Made by a program: the position numbers and the translations under genes
Source of the DNA: Heliocidaris tuberculata
Lineage: Eukaryota; Echinodermata; Echinoidea; Camarodonta; Echinometridae
Direction of reading: 5' to 3'
NCBI GenBank assembly: GCA_025618425.1
Contig: CM046846.1
Coordinates: 215,269-279,268, forward strand
Length of the DNA stretch: 64,000 bases
Part shown: in pieces, positions 24,501 to 35,800 of the stretch
Layout of the letters: each line of letters begins with the position of its first letter
Position numbering within the stretch: the stretch's first letter is position 1
Notes under the pieces: generated by a model
Told to the model about the DNA's origin: nothing
Seen by the model: only the letters and a program-made list of their open reading frames with translations
Database searches by the model: none

Positions 24501-26856
24501 TACTTGTGTTGAATTTGTCATTAATTACACATTTTAAAACACTTAAATTAAAAATCATTTGATATCTAGACCCCACTCACACATATGCGAGGTTATTGCA
24601 GATAACCTCGCACTTTGTACCTTTGTAAAGCAATGAATTGCCTCTCATAGCAAGTGTGTGATATTTTGCACATGTGTTCTGGAAAGGAGCAAGATCGTCG
24701 GTCAAAAACAGCCTGAAAATTTCACTTGATCAAGATGATAAAGATCCTATTGAAAAATCTGGAATGAAATTAGATATTCTATCATCCTAAAATGTGGTAG
24801 GAAGTATTTCTCAAAATTTTGCTGGTTATATTGTTGTTTTTACATCTTCAACTTAGATGTCGTGACCACCGCCAAAACTGACAGAGTCCCACATAGTGAT
24901 GGTTCAGTGAGTGTATAGACCCTAAATGTGTAAAATTAAATATTAGCAAAGAAGCAATTTTGAAAATTTCAGGAAGTAAAATTATACAAAACATAATGTA
25001 AAATTTAAGGCTAAAAAAATGGTACGGTGCATAGCGTGGACTTCAACTCTTGAAACATAGTCACAGCACAGTGTCAAGTTCGCCCTAGACCTAGTGCTGA
25101 GTTAGCCAGACCTCATATATACATGTATCTAACCCCAGGGAGCTCCAACGCATAGCGTTGGAGCCCCAGGTACAACTAACAAAAATCTTCCTTGTCCATG
25201 GCATTAGTTTGGTCGGTCGCATCGCTTAATTTTGGCAGGTAAGATGAAAATTTGTACTTACATTTCAAGAGAATTATTGTAACTATCCAGCAGGCACTTT
25301 GATTTCACGATTTGACGATTATTTCAATGAAAAAATGGAATTTCCTCGCCGAGCCGATCGAGTCATTTGAATCGACGGTACAGTATGGGGGAAGATCGGC
25401 TCTGTGAGGAAATTCCATTTTTTTCATTGGAATAATCGTCAAAACGTGAAATCAAAGTGCCTGCTGGATAGTTACAGTATTCAGTAATTCACTTGAAATG
25501 TATACTGTACAAATTTTCATCTTACCTGCCAAAATAAATCAATGCGACCGACCAAACTAATGGGCGAGGAAGACTTCGGTTATAGAGAGAGAGAGAATCT
25601 ATTTATTTTTTGTAAAGAGAACCCACACTTAATAATAAAATCTAGACCCCAAAAGGTGTGGGGTGGAGGTCAAAAACATTAATTGCAAAAATGACTGCAG
25701 AGTAGACTCAGTAGAGACAGAAAAGAAAAAAATTGTAGCACATAGTCATAGTACTCATAGAGACTAGAGTAAACACCTAACTTGATGAAGTTGATCACAT
25801 AGACCATAGTCATCACTTACAAAGTTAAGTAATGTTAGATAGGGACAGGGTCTAGAAAAAAGAAAGGAAAAAACAAGATATCAATTATGAAGACTGGATT
25901 CATAAAATTAGACCAGTATCTAATTATATCTATCACATCCATTGTGAAGAAGGGAAGGGATCTACCCATAAATGATGGTGGCTAAACTTAAAAGACCAAG
26001 GGCAAGGTCAAGAAGAAAATTTCGGCCCTCCCCGGAGGGCCGTACCCAGTACGTGTAGCAGTAGGCACGTAAGCGATGACCGGGAACTAGCGATGCTAGG
26101 CCGGGTTAAGTCGGGGGCTGTGGAGCCAAGAGGCTGGCGCGTGATACGCGCATTTCTCCATGTAACCCCTTTACACTGGCTGCCCTACATGCCCACTCAA
26201 TATTTTAGGCCAATCTGGGCTAAAATGCACCGGTTCTTTTTTGCATCTACTACAAATATAGCGATGGGTTTAAAATGACATTCCATCGATCAGAGGCTTC
26301 ATATCAAATACTGATCAACGCCCAATATTTTCGATAGTTAGTAAATTCATTCTATTTGCAAAACGGGCCTGGATTGAACCCTGCCTTTTCTTCATATAAA
26401 TTACAACCGGAAGTTAAATGTGTAAAGGAAAATGCTAACAACAAGTGCCAACATTATAAGCTTCTCAAACTTACCTCTTCGCGGTCTTCACATTTGATTT
26501 TTTAACGGAATATCAGTGAAATTGATGACTGTATACATAACTGGATGTTGTTGTTTCTAATGCGGACATCCGGCCGCTCATTCGATCGAGTGCATGAAAT
26601 TATGCACGGCATGATATAAACAACACGTACAGTGTGTGCATGTTTTAATTCCACCGAGAGGTGGCGCTAAACTTTTTATTCTCTTGAAACAGCCGTGCGT
26701 TCAATTTCATTTTCATGTGATCAGTTTCCTACTTCGTGCACTGTGGAGAAGATAAGATAGATTTTTGAAGAACGGGATTATGAGGGGAGAGGGGGACGAG
26801 TGTTGGTTGTTTCTGATAAAACAAGCACACATACACAATCCAGCCACCCCCCCCCC

Positions 26857-26888
<32 letters not shown>

Positions 26889-29800
26889 TCTTATTTTCAT
26901 GGGCTTCTACATAATATATTTTTTTAAGGTTCTATATTGTTCTGAAGTTGTATTTCCTTATAAGATATCATGTCCTTATACAGTATGTTCATTGTTATGA
27001 TCCACAATCCTCAAAAGATAAGAACCGAACAAAAGATATTAACTTTAGATGATATGTAGTTTCTTTTTAATATTTACAAGCATTTAATATGACATCATAT
27101 AAAAGAATTTACAAGTTTAAATTATAACTACATTACATGTACTTAACCTAACAAAGACTTACAATTTCTCAGCTGGGAAACTTGTAATCCACAGAATATG
27201 AATGCAATTAAGGTATAAGTCCAGAATGTTCTTGAAGTGTAGAGTAATCCACAATAATAAATTCCAATAGTTAATCCAAATGGTATGGTGTCCAACTGGT
27301 AAAAGAAGATTCCAGATGATTCAGCTGAAGAATGTTCAAAATAATTCAGGATGTCGACGATGTCGATGACGATGTCGAAGACGATGTCGATGGTGATAAC
27401 TGAGAATTTATGCAATATATGCTCCACGATGTAGTTAGGTATTAAATTTTGAAATTTCTGTGGAAGCTCCCAGCTTACATACAATCTCAACCCTTAATTA
27501 GAATTTTCTACCTTCTACAACATTCATGAAGGTTTGGAACTTTCTTGTTAGTTCCACATACTTCTATAGTTGTAACAAACAAAAGAAGGGGGTTCCAATG
27601 AGCTATTTATAGGCTCATTGTAATGTTTCACTCTTACTAAGAAGTTCATGCAAAGGTCAGGTAAACAAGTCGCAACATGCAATTACATTGTTACTATCAT
27701 ACAGTACATTACATCAGACATAATGCAATGATCTAAAATTTTCTTCCTCTACTGGTTGTGCATTATTTAATCTGTAATTAATGATTCTTTCACTGTTACA
27801 GAGTACACCTCTCCCACCGGGAAAAAGAAAGCTTTACCGTAGTAAAGGTTTTTTTGAGATTTAATCTGTTTCAAATTATCCAGATAAGCCTTTCATCCTG
27901 TACAGAGGCATTATATGTCAAACATGTATTTATGGATAAGCAAAAAGAAAAATACAATTACAAAATGACAAACTTTGTCACAAAATGAGTAATTTCTCTC
28001 TTTACATTCTTGAAAGAGCATCAGCAATCACATTATTCTTTCCACGAATATGTACAATTTTCAAAGGGAATGGTTGGAGCATGAGGCTCCACCTGTACAG
28101 TCTTTGGTTCTTTGTTTTGAACTTCTCCAAGAACACAAGGGGGTCATGGTCTGTGTAGACCATGATATCTCCATTACTGTTGGTTAGGTACACCTCAAAC
28201 TGCTGAAGAGCGAGTACGAGACTCAGAGCCTCTTTTTCGATAGTGGAATACTTCTTCTGATATTGGTTGATTTTCTTTGAGAAGTAACAGACAGGTTTTT
28301 CAATGCCTTCTGCATCCTCTTGGAGCAACACTGCTCCCACTCCAACATCACTAGCATCAATAGCCACCTTGAATGGCTTTGTGAAGTTTGGAGCTGCCAG
28401 AACAGGCTCATTCACCAAAATGGCCTTCAACTTCTCAAATGATCTCTGACATATATCAGACCAAACATATATTCACTTTTGCCTTCAGCAAGTTTGTCAG
28501 TGGACCAACCACAGTACTGTAATTTGGAACGAACTTCCTGTAGAAACCACTCATACCTAGGAATCTGAGTAACTCTTTCTTAGTTGTGGGACTGGGGAAG
28601 TCTAAGATTGCCTGAATCTTTGCTTCTCTTGGTAGCACTTGCCCCTGACCAACCACATGACCAATATAAGTGGCCTTTGCCTTGCCAAATTCACTCTTCA
28701 TCAGATTCACTACTAAGTTGGCTTCATCTAGTCTGTCAAACAGTAATCTCAAATGCTTGAGATGATCATTCCATGTATCACTGTACACTAAGAAGTCATC
28801 TATTTACACAACACAATTGTCAAGCCCAGCAATCACCTGATTTATCAATCTTTGAAAGGTTGCTGGTGCATTTTCATTCCAAAAGGCATGACTTTGCATT
28901 GAAATAAGCCATCCGGTGTGACAAAGGCCGATATCTCTTTGGCTCGGTCAGTCAGCGGCACCTGCCAATATCCCTTCAGCAAGTCTATCTTAGTGACAAA
29001 GGCAGAGTTCCCAACCCTATCAATACAATCTTCCAACCTAGGAATTGGGTATGAGTCGGTCTTAGTGATTGCAGTTACCTTACGGTAATCTATACAAAAT
29101 CTCTGAGAGCCATCCGGCTTTGGGACCATTACGATAGGGGAACTCCAACTACTCTGACTTGGTTCGATTATGTCATTATCTATTATGAACCTGATTTCCT
29201 CATTCACTTTTTCCAACTTGCTTGGATTAAGTCTATACGGATGTTGTTTGATAGGTTTTACATCACCTACATCTACATCATGTACAGTCAAGGCAGTACG
29301 ACCTGGTTTATCTTTACACACATGCTTATTATAATCTTTCAACAAGCCAGATATGTCAATTCTCTGTTCGTCAGAGAGATGCTTCAATGCATCATCCAAA
29401 TTTTCTAACATTTCTGAGTTAGACAATTTCACTCCACATGGTTCATTTTTAGACACATCTGTGTGAGACAATCCACTCTCTGTCTCTACATTGCCTTCAT
29501 TTACATCTTCTAGTTTCTCTTCTTTTACATGTGCCATACCTACTGGCTGATTAGCCTCACGTTCAAAGTATTCTTTCAGCATGTTTACATGACATACTCT
29601 TTGACTCTTTCTTCTGTCAGGGGTACTGATCACATAGTTGACATCATTTAGTTTCTTTTTGACAGTGTAGGGACCACTAGCTTTCAAGGGCTCACCTAGC
29701 AAAGGCAACAACACTAACACCCTATCTCCAGGCTTGAAGTTGCGCTCTTTTGCCTTTTTGTCTGCCTGTGTTTTCATTTTAGCTTGCGACACTTTCAAGT

Positions 29801-32800
29801 GTTCCTTGGCTACCTCACAAGCCTTTGAGAGCCTTTCTCGAAACTTTGACACATATAGTCAAGAAGGTTTACCTCATCCTTCTGACCCATAAACTTCTCT
29901 TTGATCAGCTTAAGGGGGCCCTTAACCTCATGACCATAGACTAGCTCAAATGGATTGAAGCCCGTCGACTCATTCGGGGAATCCCTGGTTGCGAACAACA
30001 AGAATGGGATACCTTTATCCCAGTCATCGGGATACTCTTCACAATAAGCCCTAAGCATGGTCTTCAGGGTCTGGTGATATTGTTCTAATGCACCTTGGGA
30101 CGTGGATGATAAGCAGATGACTTGATCTGCTTTATCCCTAACTCATGCATCACTTGCTGAAACACTCCTGACATGAAATTTGATCCTTGGTCTGACTGAA
30201 TTTCCTTAGGCAGACCATACCTAGTGAAAAATTGCACTAGCGCCTGTACCACTGTCTTCGCAGTGATACTTCTCAAGGGTATCGCCTCTGGAAAACATGT
30301 AGACAAATCCATAATCGTAAGAAGATACTTGTGACCCGACCTAGTTCTTGGTAAGGGTCCAACACAGTCGACAAGAACCCTAGTAAAAGGTTCATCAAAT
30401 GCAGGTATCGGTATCAAGGGAGCAGGCTTGATAGAAGGCTGTGCCTTCCCAACAACTTGACATGTATGACATGTCTTACAGAACTGCACTACATCCTTGT
30501 GCATCTTCGGCCAATAGAAATGCCTCATGACCCTGTCCTCTGTCTTCCGAATACCTAAGTGACCTGCCATAGGCAGCTCGTGAGCCATTGTCAGAATCTC
30601 TTTGCGGTAACAGGGAGGAACAACAACCTGGTGACCTACACACCACTCTTCATTAGCTGGTCTCCGGGGAGGTCTCCACTTCCTCATCAATATGTCACCT
30701 TTGACATAATAGCACTCAGGAACCTTATCAGCCTCAGCCTCAGAACATGCCTTCTGTGACAGGCCTTTCAATTCTGGGTCCGCCTGTTGTGCCTGTATAA
30801 GGGAAGATTTGCTAAACAACCCATCATTGTCGGCAACAGAGCCTTCAACATTATCCCCATCCAAATCCTTGAAAAAGGTTTCAGCTAACCAGACATCAGT
30901 ACTCTCCTCCACATCAATAGAGTCCGCATCATCCTGTTCAGCCCGAAGAGCCTGATCAATCCAGGAAAATTCCAGGAAAATCCTCCTGCAACTGGTCAGT
31001 TTCAGCGACCTCAACCGGCTTTTCTGAAACCACTGGAGATGCAACAACTTTCTCTCCAGCCAAGTCGTTACCCAACAAAAAGTCAACCCCGTCCACGGGC
31101 AATTCCGGTACGACACCAACAGTTACAGGACCACTAACTAGGTCACACTTTAAGTCAACCTTATGTAAAGGTACCGACACATAATCTGGACCAATACCTC
31201 TAACCAAAACTTTGGCATTCTCTGAACTCCCTGACATCATCAGGGACTGAGCAGCCCCTGTATCTCGAAGGATAACCACTGGCTTACCTACAGCACCAGC
31301 CGAACAGGGGGATACCTCACCATCATGCAAAAAGCTTCTAAAGCTCTCATCAACCTTCTTGACCTTCTCGGCAAATACCAGAGAAACACTCTCAACATCT
31401 TGGACTGATTCTAATGGGACAGACTCCTTGGGTGGAGCACTTGTTTGCTTGACCAAACCGACATCTTTCTTACTTTTGGTTGGTTTCCCAATCAATTCCC
31501 AACAGGACTTTTTCAAATGTCCTGGCTTATTACAATGGAAACAAACTTTGGGATTTTGACCAGCAGATCTTTCATTTGATTTTGCACCTCCATCTGCCTG
31601 AGACTTGTCAGCGTCATTCTCCTTGCTAGCATGTTTTCCCTCACCAAGTTTCTTGTGGGATTCCAATGACCCTTTACCCTTCTTATTCCGAAATTTCTTG
31701 AAAGGAGGCCTATATCCCCACTACCTCTGTGTGTGACCTCAAATTCATCAGCTACCACAGCTGCCTTACTCGCTTTGGGTGCGAGTAAAGATAAGAACCG
31801 AACAAAAGATATTAACTTTAGATGATATGTAGTTTCTTTTTAATGTTTACAAGCATTTAATATATCATATAAAAGAATTTACAACTTTAAATTATAACTA
31901 CATTACATGTACTTAATCTAGCACAGACTTACAATTTCTCAGCTGGGAAACTTGTAATCCACAGAATATGAATGCAAGGTATAAGTCCAGAATGTTCTTG
32001 AAGTGTAGAGTAATCCACAATAATAAATTCCAATAGTTAATCCAAATGGTATGGTGTCCAACTGGTAAAAGAAGATTCCAGATGATTCAGCTGAAGAATT
32101 TTCCAAAATAATTCAGGAAGTCATCAATGTCGATGATGTCAATGACGATGTCGAAGACGATGTCGATCACAATGTCGATAATGTTGACCACGATGTCAAT
32201 AACGATGTTGACTGCGATGTCGATAATGTCGACCACGATGTCAAGAATGATGCCCAAGATTAAGTCCAAGATAAGGTCCAAGACAATCCACAGGTTGATA
32301 TCAATATCATCAATATCAGATGGTGATAACTGAGAATTTACGCAATATATGCTCCACGATGTAGTCAGGTATTAAATTCTGAAATTTCTGTGGAAGCTCC
32401 CAGCTTATATACAATCTCAAGCCTTAACTAGAGGGGCCGTCAAAGGCGGCAGACCCACGCCTTGGCGGTGCTACAGAGTAGTTGCAATACTATACTATGG
32501 GGTCAAAACTGAAATCTACATTGGGTGATGTCACGCTCGGTGTTGGTGTTTGTGGTTAGTGTTTATTTTGCCGCGAAATCATGATCTAACACCGACTATG
32601 AAATGAGAAAAAAATCAGTCGGTGTTAGGTGTTGACCTCTGATTTTCTGACGTAGTTCCGGTTGCCGGTGTTTAATTTTTGTCAGATGTTGTCTGCTGAA
32701 CCGAGCTCGGCAGCCGGTGTTTAATTTCATGTACAAAATTCTGTTCACTAACACTATACCCTAGGGATTAAGAAACTTTCATTTCACGTTCGGTGTTGGT

Positions 32801-35800
32801 GCTGGTGTTGCTACTTGTATGCTAGATACGGGAAATTTGGGGGATTAGCCGTGAGAAACAAAGTCAGTAGGCATCATTCGAAGTGTAATTTTACAGGTGT
32901 TATGAGGTAGTATGTTCATATAGGTCTGAAATTAAATCTAGGCCAGCATTTAGTCCAACGTTCGATCTAGAGCACACGGAATGGAACTAGATCTACCTTT
33001 GCTTTTTAAAGGGGCGGAATGAGTGAATAAAAAATCCTACCTAGTTTTTTTTCCAGATAGATTTGATAAATATGATGTTCGATATTCCGTAGTAAAAGAC
33101 CCAGAGAATCCACTTTATCAACTAGGATGAGTTCTAAATCAACAATCACAATGCAAAAGTAATGAAACTTCACGGCTAATCTGAGCCGATGCCCAAAATT
33201 TGGCCGTGTGCCATGTACGCGCTGGGCCGTCCGATCCGGCGTCTAGCTGCATTAGCTACCGCAGCATTTTCTGCTGCAAGTGAGAAACTCGAGGGAAATT
33301 AAATCTAAACTTAATGTTCCTATCAATACTATCCATTTCTGTGAAGTTTCTTACCGGTCTCTAGATCAAATAAGGATTGCTTTTAGAATCACCGGACTAC
33401 TCGGGCAATTTTACGATATTCTAGACTAATAAGTCTTCTTCATTGAGAATGGTGCTGACGCCATTACCAGTGTGACTCTTTAGTTCACCGTTTCGCCGTT
33501 TCGCCCGGCCGTATATACCGCTGTTCAGATTTAAGGAGCCGATATCGATATCCCAACAAAGCGCATCGATAGCTTAACACTGGTAATGGCGTCAGCACCA
33601 TTCTCAACGATTAAGAAGACTAGAAGGTCACAGTCTCGTTCGATATGGAGTAGTGTACGAGACCGCTATCTGCAGACACCGCGAAGGTTATGTTAAAGTT
33701 TCTCCCACTGTCCATGTACCACACGCCTCGCTCAAACACCAGGGGGTGCTCTGTCAAAAGATCTCTGGGTCCAGATATTATTTGTAACCTGTCTCATCTG
33801 TGTATATGCAGTGAGCCACAACTCCGTGTTCCATGAACCACTGCGCTTAGTCAATGCGCATTTCCAAACCAAGGGGAGAATTTCTCGCGTCAGGCACATC
33901 TTCGGTGAGCTTCAGGGTGATGAGCATTCCATCTATGGGATCTGGCAATGGTGCTTGTGCTCATGGGTGGTTTCTGGGGCAAAAATGCTTCGAGATCTGC
34001 CTTCAGCTGCTGTAGAGTCATCAGGGATTGAGCTCTAAAGCATGCTGCAGACGGTTTCTCATGTCGTAATCCATTTTGTGATGTCTGTCCCCTCCCCTTG
34101 GCAGCTTGTCACGTCGACCATCCCTCAGATAGGTTGCTGCAATCGACCTGGCCGTTGCTTGATTGATTCCGAGTTAAGCTCCCATTTTACCCGCATAAGG
34201 TTACAATTAAGAATGAACAGATAGACCTAAGGCAAATGTCTTGATAATGAAGCCCAATTTATTCAAAACTAGTGAAAAAGACCCGCATGGACCCCAAGCT
34301 AACTAAATGCAATGATTATTTTGAACTGAATGCAATTATTGGGAACATGGTTGCCTTTTCACAAATATGAATGACCAGCGAGATTCCATTGCTGGCTTGA
34401 AATGAATATGAATGTTCATTGCTCAAAATGCATGCTCCTATTTTAAATTTGAATGACGCAAATGAACAATTGATTGCTTGGATAGTGAATTTGAACGACC
34501 GGATCTTGAATTTGAAAGCCAATTCAGTGCTGCGAGCGTGAAATGCGGGAAATTGAATGCTTGGAATATGAACTTGAGTGACAAAATTATGAAATTGAGC
34601 AGGAAAACCTATAAAAAAGTCTTTATCTCAGCTGCTTATACCTTTTCTTGAAAATTTAAATTCTTTCAGAAGTAATTTTTGGATTTATTGAGTAGTGTGT
34701 GGTAGTTTTCTGGTGTGTAGAATAGATCTTGAAAAAGAGAAAAGGTTCATAATGAAATTGCGCATGTTTCTTTGATAAATGAAATAAATAAATAGACTAC
34801 TAGAGGTGAAAACTTTCTTAAGCGAGGAGAGGACCATGATCGTGTTACACATGTGTCATAAGAATATAATGTAGCAATCTGTACTTGGACTGTTCATTAA
34901 AGGGAAACTCCACCCTGGTATTAAGTAAATTCGAGAAACAGATTAGTGAAAGTTTGAGAAAAATCCGATAATGAATAAGAAAGTTATGGATTTTTGAAGT
35001 TGTAATCAATCAAACACAAATTGGCAACTCTGTGACGTATCTTGCGAGCTTCTCTCCCATTTGCTCAGTACAGAAAATCTCATAACTTTTCATTTTCTTT
35101 GTTTTTGAAGAAGGAATAGATTCATTTCATACAGGTCTTGTGTAAAAAGATATGAGCAGTGATTGTATATCAAAGTTGCATGTATGATTGAATATTTTCT
35201 TTAGAGAAAATGGAAATTAATGAAGTTTCGGCTACAGGGCAAATGGGATGGAAGCGCGCAAGATACGTCACAGAGTTGCCAATTTGTGTTTGATTGCTTA
35301 CATATTCAAAAATTCATCACTTTCTTATTTCTTATCGTATTTTGCTCAAACCTTCACTGATCTGTTTCTTTAATTTTTTTGCTTCTTTTAAAACAGAATT
35401 TTAATCAGGGTGGAATTTCCCTTTAAGAGATGATTTGTACTTTTAATTTCATTCACACAGGGAAGCAGTATCGTGCTGTCTTCCTCAGCACTGTGAGAAC
35501 CAGATCTTCATTAAACAAGATAAACATTACGTCTCTCCCTCAAGTTGCAGGCCGAAATGTGAGAAACAAGTTCATGTATGGGTTCCTTTCAGACAAAGGT
35601 CTGCTGAACACAGCACTCACCCGTGCTCAGTCTCTCATTACCGTCATTGGAGATCCAGTTGCACTCTGTTCAGTGGGGGAATGCCAGAAGACTTGGCAGA
35701 GGTACATCAAAAAATGTGAGAAGAATCATGGCATACATGGCAATCGGGGCCTAACAATGGCTTCAATCGAGAATGAGATTGCTATTGCCAAACACCACCT

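Larger units (their letters stand above)
26993..32433 (-). mobile_element. Gmr1-like Ty3/gypsy retrotransposon, defective
   Basis: Read on the minus strand the order is CCHC gag end, aspartic protease, integrase, reverse transcriptase, RNase H, then LTR. Integrase upstream of reverse transcriptase with Ty3-like sequences is the defining trait of the Gmr1 group. The 3' LTR (26993-27800) is complete; the 5' LTR survives only as 31788-32433. The primer-binding site and the N-terminal part of gag are missing: gag sequence abuts the LTR remnant directly. At least four frameshifts and one nonsense codon break pol. It lies antisense to the host gene. Confidence 0.87.
8725..35460. other. Intron 6 of the HELZ2-like gene (26.7 kb)
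   Basis: The intron lies within helicase motif V, and its donor and acceptor are intact. It is filled with the mobile elements listed below. Stretches where I recognise nothing: 8725-9046, 10165-11480 (except a CpG-rich patch at about 10895-11035), 11890-12797, 12968-13351, 15302-16377, 16509-18919 (three loose ~75-bp units at about 18190-18350), 25581-26834, 32434-33419 and 34196-34300. Confidence 0.75.

Noticed and set aside
26020..26050. GGCCCTCCCCGGAGGGCC hairpin as a terminator or RNA gene
   Set aside because: Isolated perfect short palindrome in an intron, without a U-run or promoter; no RNA family recognised.
32087..32333. Repetitive DIVIDI and MSMTMS frames
   Set aside because: Translation of the LTR minisatellite, open in both strands because of its period.
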